Assembly: GCA_025869365.1 (NCBI GenBank)
Contig: JAOZVV010000156.1
Coordinates: forward strand, 1-64,000
Origin: Pseudonocardia sp.
Lineage (GTDB): Bacteria > Actinomycetota > Actinomycetes > Mycobacteriales > Pseudonocardiaceae
Direction of reading: 5' to 3'
DNA length: 64,000 nucleotides
Shown here: positions 45,971 to 54,936 of the stretch, piece after piece
Numbering within the stretch: the first letter of the stretch is position 1
Layout of the letters: each line of letters begins with the position of its first letter
Position numbers and translations under genes: made by a program
Notes under the pieces: model-generated
Told to the model about the DNA's origin: nothing
What the model saw: the letters and a program-made list of their open reading frames with translations, nothing else
Databases searched by the model: none

Positions 45971-46380
45971 CGACGCCACCCCCAGTGTTGGAAAGATCCC
46001 GGTGTCGGAGGGATCCCAGTGTGGAAAAGCCAGAATTCCCGCGCCGTGTCGTCCTGCCGCGAGTGTCACAACCGTACCTACCCCGTCCACTCCAGGTGGT
46101 AACCGGATGCGGCGTTGCGCGTGTCGTTCACACGGTTGTCACCGACCCCTCACCTCATGGAGCCGCCCGCTCGGCGCGTCCGGGTTCGCCGGCCCGACGG
46201 GTGGATGCGCTGGGTGGCCGGCCACCCGATCGGGGCGCACCGGGCGGGCGTGCGGTCCACCCCACGGTGCGGCCCGCCGGACACGCGCGGGCCCCGCGGA
46301 CCGGTCGGGTCCGGCCCGGCCCGCCGTCGCCGGGGGTCGGGATCGATTCCGGCACCGATTCACCGCTATCGTCCCGCGGG
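45971..46380. promoter_or_regulatory. 410-bp divergent promoter region between glgE and glgP
   Basis: No gene is supported here. Next to glgE, GATCCCGGTGTCGGA (about 45997) repeats as GATCCCAGTGTGGA (about 46013). ACAACCGT (46068-46075) and ACGGTTGT (46132-46139) form an inverted pair 56 bases apart, with moderate AT content between them. These are candidate sites for coordinated control of glucan synthesis and breakdown. The 46140-46380 part is plain GC-rich leader of glgP. Confidence 0.4.
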
Positions 46381-48936
46381 GTGAGAGCTCTCCGCCGCTT
46401 CACCGTCCGTGCCCAGCTGCCCGCCCAGCTCGCGCCCCTCCAGACGCTGGCCACCAACCTCCGATGGAGCTGGCATCCCGCGACCCGGGACCTGTTCGCG
46501 TCGCTCGACCCGGACGCGTGGGACCGCGCCGGGCGGGACCCCGTCCGGCTGCTCGGGGAGATCCCCAGCGCGACCTTCGCCGGGCTGGCCGAGGACGCCG
46601 AGGTCGTCGCCGAGGTCCGGGGGCTGGCCGAGGACCTGCAGCACTATCTCGACGAGGACCGCTGGTACCAGTCCGCCCGCCGGGACGACCCGTCGATGCC
46701 GTCCGCCGTCGGATACTTCTCGATGGAGTTCGGCGTCAACGAGGTGCTGCCGAACTACTCCGGTGGGCTCGGCGTGCTCGCCGGTGACCACCTCAAGGCG
46801 GCGTCCGACCTGGGCGTCCCGCTGATCGCCGTCGGGCTGCTGTACCGGTCCGGCTACTTCCGCCAGTCGCTGTCGCTGGACGGCTGGCAGCTCGAGCACT
46901 ACCCGGTGCTGGACCCGCAGGGCCTGCCGCTGCAGCTGCTGACGAACGACACCGGCGAGCCGGTGCTCGTCGACGTCGCGATGCCGGGCGCGCGGACGCT
47001 GCACGCGCGGATCTGGCAGGCCGCCGTCGGCCGGGTCCCGCTGCTGCTGCTGGACTCGGACATCGAGGCCAACGACGCGGACCTGCGCGGGGTCACCGAC
47101 CGGCTCTACGGCGGGGACCAGGACCACCGGATCAAGCAGGAGATCCTGATCGGCATCGGCGGGGTGCGCGCCGTCCGCGCCTACTGCGCCGCCACCGGGC
47201 ACGCCGTCCCGGAGGTCTTCCACACCAACGAGGGCCACGCAGGCTTCCTCGGCCTCGAACGCATCCGCGAGCTGCAGACCGGGTCCGCGCCGATGGCCGG
47301 CTCCGCGAGCTCCGCCTCCCGCCTCGACTTCGACGAGGCGCTGGCCGCAGTGCGCTCCGGGACCGTGTTCACCACCCACACCCCGGTCCCGGCGGGCATC
47401 GACCGCTTCCCGGTCGACATGGTGAAGCACTACCTCACCGACGACCTGCTGCCCGGTGTCCCCACGGACCGCATCCTCGCGCTCGGCGCCGAGGAGAGCC
47501 CGTCGATGTTCAACATGGCGCACATGGGGCTGCGCCTGGCCCAGCGCGCCAACGGCGTCTCGAAGCTGCACGGGGACGTCTCGCGCGGGATGTTCGGCGG
47601 GCTCTGGGACGGCTTCGACACCGACGAGGTGCCGATCGGCTCGGTCACCAACGGCGTGCACGGCCACACCTGGGAGGCCCGCGAGGTCGGCGAGCTGATC
47701 GGGAACCCCGGCGCGTCCACCGAGCACGTCGGGAACGCCGAGCTGTGGGGCCTGCGGAACAGCCTGCGCGCCCGCCTCGTCGACGAGGTCCGGCGGCGGG
47801 TCCGCGCGGCCTGGCTGGAGCGGGGCGCCTCGACGCCGGAGCTCGCCTGGACCGACCACGTCTTCGACCCGGACGTCCTCACCGTCGGGTTCGCCCGCCG
47901 CGTCCCGACCTACAAGCGGCTCACCCTGATGCTGCGGGACCCCGAGCGGCTGCGTGACCTGCTGCTGGACCCGCACCGGCCCGTGCAGCTGATCGTGGCC
48001 GGCAAGTCCCACCCCGCGGACGACGGCGGCAAGGCGCTCATCCAGCAGATCGTCCGCTTCGCCGACGACCCGGCCGTGCGGCACCGCATCGTCTTCCTGC
48101 CGGACTACGACATGTCCATGGCCCGGTACCTGTACTGGGGCTGCGACGTGTGGCTGAACAACCCGCTGCGCCCGCTGGAGGCGTGCGGCACGTCCGGCAT
48201 GAAGTCCGCGCTCAACGGCGGGCTCAACCTCTCCATCCGCGACGGCTGGTGGGACGAGATGTACGACGGCGCGAACGGGTGGGCGATCCCCACCGCGGAC
48301 GGCATCGACGACCCGCACCGCCGCGACGACCTCGAGGCCAACGCCCTCTACGAGCTGCTGGCGACGCAGGTCGGACCGGCCTTCTACGAGCGCACGGACG
48401 GGGTCCCGCCGCGCTGGACCGAGCTGGTCCGCCACACCTGGGAGAACCTGCGGCCGAAGGTGCAGGCCACACGGATGGTGCAGGAGTACGTCGAGAACTG
48501 GTACGCGCCGGCCGCCCGGGCCGCGGCCACCGTCGTCGGGTCGTCGTTCGCGGGGGCCAAGGAGGTGGCGGCGTACCGGGCGAAGCTGAACGCGTCGTGG
48601 CCGAAGGTCCAGGTCGTGGGCGTCGACGCGTCGGGCCTGCCGGACACCCCGGTCGTGGGGGCGCCGATGACGGTGCGCGCGGTCGTCGACCTCGCGGGGC
48701 TGGCGGGTGACGACGTGATCGTCGAGGCGGTCGTCGGGCGGGTGCACGAGACGGACGAGCTCGAGGACACGGTGCGGGTCCCGATGAAGCACCTCGGCCC
48801 GGACGGCTCGGGGGAGCGCTTCGAGGCGGTCGTGCCGCTGCCGCACGCGGGGCTCACGGGCTACACGGTCCGGGTCCTGCCGACCCACCCGCTCCTGGCC
48901 TCCCCGGCGGAGCTGGGGAAGGTCGTCCTGGCCTGA
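46381..48936 (+). CDS. glgP: alpha-glucan (glycogen) phosphorylase GlgP
   Basis: An 851-residue GT35 phosphorylase of the actinobacterial type, releasing glucose-1-phosphate from alpha-glucan with PLP. Recognised from the N-terminal NLRWSWHPATRDLF, YFSMEFGVNEVLPNYSGGLGVLAGDH, HTNEGHAGFL, and the PLP-lysine region EACGTSGMKSALNGGLNLS. The C-terminal 100 residues are a beta-rich extension (VGAPMTVRAVVDLAGL). The GTG start follows a 410-base divergent region shared with glgE. It ends 12 bases before a perfect 21-base hairpin. Confidence 0.94.
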   Translation: MRALRRFTVRAQLPAQLAPLQTLATNLRWSWHPATRDLFASLDPDAWDRAGRDPVRLLGEIPSATFAGLAEDAEVVAEVRGLAEDLQHYLDEDRWYQSARRDDPSMPSAVGYFSMEFGVNEVLPNYSGGLGVLAGDHLKAASDLGVPLIAVGLLYRSGYFRQSLSLDGWQLEHYPVLDPQGLPLQLLTNDTGEPVLVDVAMPGARTLHARIWQAAVGRVPLLLLDSDIEANDADLRGVTDRLYGGDQDHRIKQEILIGIGGVRAVRAYCAATGHAVPEVFHTNEGHAGFLGLERIRELQTGSAPMAGSASSASRLDFDEALAAVRSGTVFTTHTPVPAGIDRFPVDMVKHYLTDDLLPGVPTDRILALGAEESPSMFNMAHMGLRLAQRANGVSKLHGDVSRGMFGGLWDGFDTDEVPIGSVTNGVHGHTWEAREVGELIGNPGASTEHVGNAELWGLRNSLRARLVDEVRRRVRAAWLERGASTPELAWTDHVFDPDVLTVGFARRVPTYKRLTLMLRDPERLRDLLLDPHRPVQLIVAGKSHPADDGGKALIQQIVRFADDPAVRHRIVFLPDYDMSMARYLYWGCDVWLNNPLRPLEACGTSGMKSALNGGLNLSIRDGWWDEMYDGANGWAIPTADGIDDPHRRDDLEANALYELLATQVGPAFYERTDGVPPRWTELVRHTWENLRPKVQATRMVQEYVENWYAPAARAAATVVGSSFAGAKEVAAYRAKLNASWPKVQVVGVDASGLPDTPVVGAPMTVRAVVDLAGLAGDDVIVEAVVGRVHETDELEDTVRVPMKHLGPDGSGERFEAVVPLPHAGLTGYTVRVLPTHPLLASPAELGKVVLA

Positions 48937-48948
48937 CCCCGGGCGAGC

Positions 48949-49001
48949 TTCAGGAAAGCCACATTCATGAAGAATCCTTACATGAATGTGGCTTTCCTGA
49001 A
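48949..49001. terminator. perfect 21-bp hairpin between glgP and convergent FmdB-type gene
   Basis: Positions 48949-48969 (starting TTCAGGAAAGCCACATTC) and 48981-49001 are exact complements, with an 11-base loop (AAGAATCCTTA). It is notably AT-rich for this genome. It lies 12 bases past the glgP stop and 9 bases before the end of the convergent gene, so it can stop transcription from both sides. Its composition suggests an acquired repeat element. Confidence 0.75.
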
Positions 49002-49009
49002 CTCAGGGA

Positions 49010-49240
49010 TCAGCCGCAGCAGCCCCCGCCGCAGCAACCCCCGCCCCCACCGGCGGGCGCCATCGCGGGGCGGGGTGCGCCCCCGCCTCCCGCGCGGCCG
49101 CCGAGGGAGACGGTGGAGAGGAGCTTGACCGTGTCCGGGTGCCCGTGCGGGCAGTCCGCGGGATCCGAGGCGGCCGCCATCGGGCGGTCGACCTCGAACG
49201 TCGTGGCGCACTGGCGGCAGCGGAACTCGTAACGCGGCAT
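49010..49240 (-). CDS. FmdB-family zinc ribbon protein with Cys/Gly tail
   Basis: A 76-residue protein that starts MPRYEFRCRQCATTFEV, the standard FmdB putative regulator zinc ribbon (C-x2-C, then CPHGH as the second ligand set). The C-terminus is a GGGGGCCGGGCCG run, adding four Cys that could bind metal or form disulfides. FmdB-type proteins are widespread without firm function. The ATG at 49240 is preferred over an upstream extension, since the family begins there. It converges with glgP and follows glgX (40 bases). Confidence 0.82.
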   Translation of the reverse strand: MPRYEFRCRQCATTFEVDRPMAAASDPADCPHGHPDTVKLLSTVSLGGRAGGGGAPRPAMAPAGGGGGCCGGGCCG

Positions 49241-49280
49241 GGCAGGGAGGTTACGCGGCGCCGCGGCCGGGGTCACGGGG

Positions 49281-51290
49281 TCACAGGCTGCGCAGGAGCA
49301 GGACGGACCGGGGCGGCAGGGTGATCGTGGTACCGCTGCGCAGCGGGCGGGTGCTCGGCGGGGTGCCGTCGGCGACCGTGCTGTCCAGGACCGGCTCGTA
49401 GTCGTGCTCCTTCGGCAGCGTGCAGGCCGTCGCGGCGTCCCCCGCGTGCATGAGCAGCAGGTAGTAGTCCGCCAGCACGACGGCCAGCGTGCGCGCGCCC
49501 CCGTCGTGCCAGTCCCCGTCCTCCATCGGCCGCCCCGACGGGTGCCACCAGAGCACCTCGCCGTCGACGTAGAACTGGTCGCGGTGCAGCACGGGGGACT
49601 CGCGGCGGATCGCCGTGACCTTGGCGGTGAAGGCCTCCATCAGGGCCGACTCGGAGGTCTCGGTCCAGTCCACCCAGGACGTCTCGTCGTCGCGGCAGTA
49701 CGCGTTGTTGTTGCCGCCCTGGGTGCGCCACCGCTCGTCGCCGGCGACCAGCATCGGCGTCCCGATCGAGAGCAGCAGGGTGGCGAGCAGCGCCCGGGTG
49801 GTCGCGAGCCGCCGCTCCTTGATCACCGGGGAGGACGTCTCGCCCTCCACGCCGAAGTTCTGGGAGCGGTTGTCGTCGGTCCCGTCCCGGTTGCCCTCGC
49901 CGTTGCCCTCGTTGTGCTTGTGCTCGTAAGAGACGAGGTCGCGCATCGTGAAGCCGTCGTGCGCGGTCACGAAGTTGACCGACGCCCACGGCCGGCGCCC
50001 GGAGTGCCCGTAGATGTCCGAGCTGCCGGTCAGCCGGGAGGCGAGCTCGGAGATCCGGCCGTGGCCGCGCCAGAAGTCCCGCACGGCGTCGCGGTAGCGC
50101 CCGTTCCACTCCGACCAGGCGACGCCGAACCCGCCGACCCGGTAGCCCTCGCCCGTCGCGTCCCACGGCTCGGCGATGAGCTTCACGGTGGACAGCACGG
50201 GGTCCACGGCGATCGCGGTGAGCAGCGCGGAGTTCGGGTCGAAGCCCCCGGAGCGCGGACGGCCGAGCACCGACGCCAGGTCGATCCGGAACCCGTCGAC
50301 GCCGAACGCGAGCACCCAGTGCCGCAGCGCGTCGCAGATCAGCCGGATCACCGTCGGGGAGCCGGCGTCGAGGGTGTTGCCGGTGCCGGTGATGTCCGCG
50401 TCGTGGCCGTTGCCGCCGAGCGAGTAGTACGCCGGGGCGTCGAGGCCGCGGTAGGACAGCGTCATCCCGCCGACGCCGCCCTCGCACGTGTGGTTGGGGA
50501 CGACGTCCAGGATCACCTCGATGCCCGCGGCGTGCAGGGCCTCGACCATCGTCCGGAACTCGCCGATCTCCTGGCCGGGCATGCTGGCGTAGCCGCCGTG
50601 CGGGGCGAGGAAGCCGAGCGTCGAGTACCCCCAGTAGTTCGCCATCCCGCGCTCGACGAGCGCGGGTTCGGCGGCACTGGCCATCACCGGGAGCAGCTCG
50701 ACGGCGGTGACCCCCATCCGCGTGAGGTGCTCGATCACGGCGGGATGGGCCAGGCCGAGGTAGGTCCCGCGCTGCTCCGCCGGCACCTCCGGGTGCAGTC
50801 TGGTGAAGCCGCGGACGTGCAGCTCGGAGATCACCGTCTCGGACCACGGGATCTCCGGGCGCGCCGGCGGCTGCAGGGCGAGGGGCTCCTCGACGACGGA
50901 CAGCGGCACGTGCCCCAGCGAGTCGACGGTGCTGGCCGGGCCGGTCATCGGGTCCCCGATCCACCCCCGCGCGGCCTCGAGATCGGTGACGCGGCCGGTG
51001 ATCCGGCGGGCGTACGGATCCACGAGGATCTTGTTCGGGTTCGCGCGGGTGCCCTCCCACGGGCGGTACGGGCCGTGCACGCGGTAGCCGTAGCGCTGTC
51101 CGGGCCGGACCCCGGGGACGTGACCGTGCCACACCCCGAAGGTGTGCTCTCCGAGCTCGACCCTCCGCTCGGTCAACGCGCCCGCGCCGCCGTCGACGAG
51201 ACACACCTCCACGACATCCGCGCTGGTGGAGGCGACTGCGAAGCGCACACCACCGTCATCGGCATGGGCACCCAACGGGAAGACCGGCAC
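49281..51290 (-). CDS. glgX: glycogen debranching enzyme GlgX (isoamylase type)
   Basis: A 669-residue GH13_11 debranching enzyme that hydrolyses alpha-1,6 branches, mostly short stubs left by GlgP. An N-terminal CBM48 module (YRVHGPYRPWEGTRANPNKILVDPYA) is followed by the barrel with nucleophile Asp (GFRIDLASVLG), acid Glu (KLIAEPWDATGEGY) and third Asp (TAHDGFTMRDLVSY). The NRSQNFGVEGET loop is typical for GlgX. It is divergent from the ABC ATPase with only 20 bases between starts, so both mRNAs may be leaderless or nearly so. Confidence 0.93.
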   Translation of the reverse strand: MPVFPLGAHADDGGVRFAVASTSADVVEVCLVDGGAGALTERRVELGEHTFGVWHGHVPGVRPGQRYGYRVHGPYRPWEGTRANPNKILVDPYARRITGRVTDLEAARGWIGDPMTGPASTVDSLGHVPLSVVEEPLALQPPARPEIPWSETVISELHVRGFTRLHPEVPAEQRGTYLGLAHPAVIEHLTRMGVTAVELLPVMASAAEPALVERGMANYWGYSTLGFLAPHGGYASMPGQEIGEFRTMVEALHAAGIEVILDVVPNHTCEGGVGGMTLSYRGLDAPAYYSLGGNGHDADITGTGNTLDAGSPTVIRLICDALRHWVLAFGVDGFRIDLASVLGRPRSGGFDPNSALLTAIAVDPVLSTVKLIAEPWDATGEGYRVGGFGVAWSEWNGRYRDAVRDFWRGHGRISELASRLTGSSDIYGHSGRRPWASVNFVTAHDGFTMRDLVSYEHKHNEGNGEGNRDGTDDNRSQNFGVEGETSSPVIKERRLATTRALLATLLLSIGTPMLVAGDERWRTQGGNNNAYCRDDETSWVDWTETSESALMEAFTAKVTAIRRESPVLHRDQFYVDGEVLWWHPSGRPMEDGDWHDGGARTLAVVLADYYLLLMHAGDAATACTLPKEHDYEPVLDSTVADGTPPSTRPLRSGTTITLPPRSVLLLRSL

Positions 51291-51310
51291 GATCGGCCAG
51301 GATAGGGGGT

Positions 51311-52141
51311 GTGAGTCACCCTCGATCCTCCGCCGAGCAGAGCGTCACATCCGATCTGACCGATCTCGTGATCCGCATGGAGAACGTGACCGTGCGTCGC
51401 GGGCAGACGACGCTGCTCGACTCCGTGGACTGGAACGTCGAGCTCGACGAGCGCTGGGTCGTCCTCGGCCCGAACGGCGCCGGCAAGACGACGATGCTGC
51501 GGCTGGCCTCGGCCGAGCTGCACCCGACGTCCGGCACGATCGACCTCCTCGGCGAGCGGATCGGCCGGGTCAACCTCTTCGAGCTGCGCCCCCGCATCGG
51601 GCTGACCTCGGCGAACCTCGGCACCCGGGTCCCCGGCGACGAGATCGTGAAGGACGTCGTGGTCAGCGCCGGGTACGGGGTGCTCGGGCGCTGGCGCGAG
51701 CGCTACGACGCCCAGGACACCGACCGGGCGGACCAGCTGCTGGGCGCCCTCGGCGTCGGCCGGCTCGCCGAGCGACGGTGGAGCACCCTGTCCGAGGGGG
51801 AGCGCAAGCGCACGCTGATCGCCCGCGCGATGATGACGGACCCCGAGATCCTGCTGCTCGACGAGCCCGCCGCCGGCCTGGACCTCGGCGGCCGCGAGGA
51901 CCTGGTGTCCCGGCTCTCCGCGCTGGCCCTGGACCCGGACGCGCCCGCGTCGGTGCTGGTGACCCACCACGTCGAGGAGATCCCGCCCGGATACACGCAC
52001 GGGCTGCTGATCCGGGACGGCCGGGTCGTCGCCGCGGGACTGCTGGACGACGTGCTCACCGACGACAACCTCACCGAGACCTTCGGGCTGCCGCTCGCGG
52101 TCCAGCGCCGCCGGGGCCGGTTCACCGCCTGGCTGCGCTGA
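51311..52141 (+). CDS. ABC transporter ATP-binding protein (YlmA/ModF-like soluble)
   Basis: A 276-residue single ABC domain. Walker A is GPNGAGKTT, the signature LSEGERKRT, Walker B ILLLDEPAAGLD, and the His switch VTHHVEEIPPGYTHGLLI. The EEIP box and atypical LSEGE signature point to the YlmA/ModF branch, whose members have no linked permease and may act on ribosomes or in stress rather than transport. No transmembrane gene is beside it. The 31-base gap to the enoyl-CoA hydratase suggests a shared transcript. Confidence 0.83.
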   Translation: MSHPRSSAEQSVTSDLTDLVIRMENVTVRRGQTTLLDSVDWNVELDERWVVLGPNGAGKTTMLRLASAELHPTSGTIDLLGERIGRVNLFELRPRIGLTSANLGTRVPGDEIVKDVVVSAGYGVLGRWRERYDAQDTDRADQLLGALGVGRLAERRWSTLSEGERKRTLIARAMMTDPEILLLDEPAAGLDLGGREDLVSRLSALALDPDAPASVLVTHHVEEIPPGYTHGLLIRDGRVVAAGLLDDVLTDDNLTETFGLPLAVQRRRGRFTAWLR

Positions 52142-52171
52142 CGGGCCGGGCCGCCGGGTTAGGGTCCCCGC

Positions 52172-52951
52172 GTGACCGAATTCGTGAGGCTCGAGGTCGA
52201 CAACGGGGTGGGCACGATCCGGCTGGACCGGCCGCCCATGAACGCGCTCAACCGGCAGGTGCAGCAGGAGCTGCTCGTCCTGGCCGAGGAGGCGACCGTC
52301 CGGGACGACGTCCGGGCGGTGATCGTCTACGGCGGGGAGAAGGTGCTGGCCGCGGGCGCGGACGTCAAGGAGATGGCGACGATGTCCTACTCGGACATGG
52401 CGCCGGTCGCGCGCAAGCTGTCCGCCGGGCTCGGGGCGATCTCCACGATCCCCAAGCCGACGGTCGCGGCCGTCACCGGGTTCGCCCTCGGCGGCGGCCT
52501 GGAGGTCGCGCTCGGGGCGGACCGCCGGATCGTCGGGGACAACGCCAAGCTCGGCTTCCCGGAGATCCTGCTCGGCATCTTCCCCGGCGGCGGCGGCACC
52601 CAGCGCCTCGCGCGGCTGATCGGCCCGGCGCGGGCCAAGGACCTGATCTACACCGGCCGGTTCGTCGGTGCCGAGGAGGCGCTGGCGATCGGGCTCGTCG
52701 ACGAGGTCGTCCCCGCGGACGAGGTCTACTCCCGCTCCGTCGAGTACGTCTCGCAGTTCACCAGCGGACCGCGGCTCGCCTACGCGGCCGCGAAGAAGGC
52801 GATCGACGGCGGCCTGGACACGGACCTGCGCACCGGCCTGGACATCGAGTCCGAGCTGTTCGCGGGCGTCTTCGCCACGGACGACGCGAAGGCCGGGATG
52901 GCGTCGTTCGTCGAGAACGGCCCGGGCAAGGCGACGTTCACCGGCCGCTGA
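52172..52951 (+). CDS. enoyl-CoA hydratase
   Basis: A 259-residue crotonase. The oxyanion hole is [10 protein letters not shown] and [38 protein letters not shown] carries the likely second catalytic Glu region of true hydratases, so hydration of trans-2-enoyl-CoA is more probable here than for the other crotonase at 10669. It could supply the crotonyl-CoA/3-hydroxybutyryl-CoA step needed between the 3-hydroxyacyl-CoA dehydrogenase and Ccr, though linkage is not close. The GTG start follows AGGG. Confidence 0.87.
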   Translation: MTEFVRLEVDNGVGTIRLDRPPMNALNRQVQQELLVLAEEATVRDDVRAVIVYGGEKVLAAGADVKEMATMSYSDMAPVARKLSAGLGAISTIPKPTVAAVTGFALGGGLEVALGADRRIVGDNAKLGFPEILLGIFPGGGGTQRLARLIGPARAKDLIYTGRFVGAEEALAIGLVDEVVPADEVYSRSVEYVSQFTSGPRLAYAAAKKAIDGGLDTDLRTGLDIESELFAGVFATDDAKAGMASFVENGPGKATFTGR

Positions 52952-53015
52952 CCCCGGTGGGTGGCGAGCCCGGCCCACGTCGTGCTCGCCCCCCACAACC
53001 CCTGGTGAGAAGCAC

Positions 53016-53921
53016 ATGAGCGCGCGCGAACTCGTCGTCCTCGGGACCGCCAGCCAGGCCCCCACGCGACACCGCAACCACAACGGCTACCTCCTGCGCT
53101 GGGACGACCAGGGGTTCCTGTTCGATCCCGGCGAGGGCTCGCAGCGGCAGATGCTGCTGGCCGGCGTCCCGGCGAGCGCGATCACCCGGATCTGCCTGAC
53201 CCACTTCCACGGGGACCACTGCCTCGGCGTCCCGGGCATCGTGCAGCGTCTCTCGCTGGACCGGGTCGACCATCCCGTGCACGCGCACTACCCGGCGTCC
53301 GGTGCGGCGTACTTCGCCCGGCTCCGGTACGCGACCGCCTACCGCGAGGTCGCGGACCTGCGGGAACACCCGATCGACGCGGACGGGACGATCGCGCTCG
53401 ACCCCGTCGGCACGCTCGAGACCCGGCGCCTGGACCATCCCGTCGAGGCCTTCGGCTACCGGCTCGTCGAACCCGACGGGGTGCGGATGCTCCCGGAGCG
53501 GTTGGCGGCGGCCGGGATCCGCGGCCCCGCGGTCCGGGAGCTGCAACGCCTCGGGGAGCTCGACGGCGTCCGGCTCTCCGACGTCAGCGTCCCCCGGCCC
53601 GGCCAGCGGTTCGCGTTCGTGATGGACACCCGCCTGTGCGACGGCGTCTACGCCCTCGCCGAGGGCGCGGACATGCTGGTCATCGAGTCCACTTTCCTGG
53701 ACTCCGACGTCGCGCTCGCCCGCGAGTACGGGCACCTGAGCGTGGGCCAGGCCGCGTCCGTCGCCGCCGAGTGCGGGGTCCGGACGCTGGTCCTCACGCA
53801 CTTCTCCCAGCGCTACACCGAGCCGGAGCGGTTCGCGGAGCAGGCACGCGCGGTGTTCGACGGGGAGGTCGTCGTCGCCGCGGACCTCATGCGGGTGCCG
53901 GTGCCGAGGCGCCGGGTTTAG
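53016..53921 (+). CDS. rnz: ribonuclease Z (tRNA 3'-endonuclease)
   Basis: A 301-residue metallo-beta-lactamase-fold nuclease. The zinc motif is HFHGDH (H63, H65, D67, H68); further ligands are in FVMDTRLCD and VLTHFSQRY; the [15 protein letters not shown] segment is typical of RNase Z. It matures tRNA 3' ends. Length is normal. The TGGTGAGA region upstream of the ATG is a fair ribosome site. The methyltransferase gene follows after 11 bases. Confidence 0.9.
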   Translation: MSARELVVLGTASQAPTRHRNHNGYLLRWDDQGFLFDPGEGSQRQMLLAGVPASAITRICLTHFHGDHCLGVPGIVQRLSLDRVDHPVHAHYPASGAAYFARLRYATAYREVADLREHPIDADGTIALDPVGTLETRRLDHPVEAFGYRLVEPDGVRMLPERLAAAGIRGPAVRELQRLGELDGVRLSDVSVPRPGQRFAFVMDTRLCDGVYALAEGADMLVIESTFLDSDVALAREYGHLSVGQAASVAAECGVRTLVLTHFSQRYTEPERFAEQARAVFDGEVVVAADLMRVPVPRRRV

Positions 53922-53932
53922 GGTTGCCACCC

Positions 53933-54892
53933 ATGAGTACGGACCCGGCTCCCACCCCGCACGCGACGGCCGAGCAGGTCGAGGCGGCCTGGCGCGATCC
54001 CAAGCTCGCCAACGTGCTCTACCACGACTGGGAGGCCGGGACCTACGACGAGAAGTGGTCGATCAGCTACGACGAGCGCTGCATCGACTACGCCGCCGGC
54101 CGCTTCCGGCTCGTCACCGGCTGGGACGGCCGGCCCTACACCCGCGCGCTGGAGCTCGGCTCCGGCACCGGGTTCTTCCTGCTCAACCTGATGCAGGCGG
54201 GCGTCGCGACGCGGGGCTCGGTCACGGACCTCTCGCCCGGGATGGTGCAGGCGGCGCTGCGCAACGCCGAGCACCTCGGCCTGGACGTCGACGGCCGGGT
54301 CGCGGACGCCGAGCGCATCCCCTACGACGACGACACGTTCGACCTGGTCGTCGGGCACGCGGTGCTGCACCACATCCCGGACGTCGAGGCCGCCCTGCGC
54401 GAGGTGCTGCGCGTGCTCAGGCCGGGTGGCCGGTTCGTCTTCGCGGGCGAGCCCACCACGATCGGGGACGCCTACGCGCGCCGGCTCGGGCAGCTCACCT
54501 GGAAGGCCACCACGACGCTGACCAGGCTCGGTCCGCTGAGGTCCTGGCGGCGCCCCCGGGCCGAGCTCGACGAGTCCTCCAGGGCCGCGGCCCTGGAGTC
54601 CGTCGTGGACATCCACACCTTCGACCCGGACGAGCTGGAGCGCACGGCCGAGCGCGCCGGCGCGGCCCAGGTGAACGTGGCCACCGAGGAGTTCAGCGCC
54701 GCCATGCTGGGCTGGCCGGTCCGCACCTTCGAGGCGGCCGTCCCGGCGGGCAGGCTCGGGATGCGCTGGGCGATGTTCGCCTACCACGGCTGGCAGCGGC
54801 TGTCCTGGCTCGACGAGAACGTGCTGTCCCGGGTCGTCCCGCGCGGCTGGTTCTACAACGCGCTGGTGACGGGCACCAAACCGAACCCGTAG
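53933..54892 (+). CDS. class I SAM-dependent methyltransferase
   Basis: A 319-residue methyltransferase. Motif I is LELGSGTGFFLLNL, the acidic motif II is VTDLSPGMVQ, and post-motifs are DTFDLVVGHAVLHHI and REVLRVLRPGGRFVFAGEP. The C-terminal 120 residues are a helical extension with a closing RVVPRGWFYNALVTGTK. The resemblance is to the UbiE/Methyltransf_11 group; the substrate cannot be told. The ATG has no ribosome site but is tightly linked to rnz (11 bases). Similar actinobacterial proteins are very common. Confidence 0.82.
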   Translation: MSTDPAPTPHATAEQVEAAWRDPKLANVLYHDWEAGTYDEKWSISYDERCIDYAAGRFRLVTGWDGRPYTRALELGSGTGFFLLNLMQAGVATRGSVTDLSPGMVQAALRNAEHLGLDVDGRVADAERIPYDDDTFDLVVGHAVLHHIPDVEAALREVLRVLRPGGRFVFAGEPTTIGDAYARRLGQLTWKATTTLTRLGPLRSWRRPRAELDESSRAAALESVVDIHTFDPDELERTAERAGAAQVNVATEEFSAAMLGWPVRTFEAAVPAGRLGMRWAMFAYHGWQRLSWLDENVLSRVVPRGWFYNALVTGTKPNP

Positions 54893-54936
54893 TCCTGCGG
54901 TTCCCTCCCCGCTCGCCTGCCGGGAGGATCGTCGCT

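Noticed and set aside
46115-46384. Short plus-strand frame in the glgE-glgP gap
   Set aside because: The Arg/Pro-rich composition is what random GC-rich DNA gives, and it runs into glgP in another frame.
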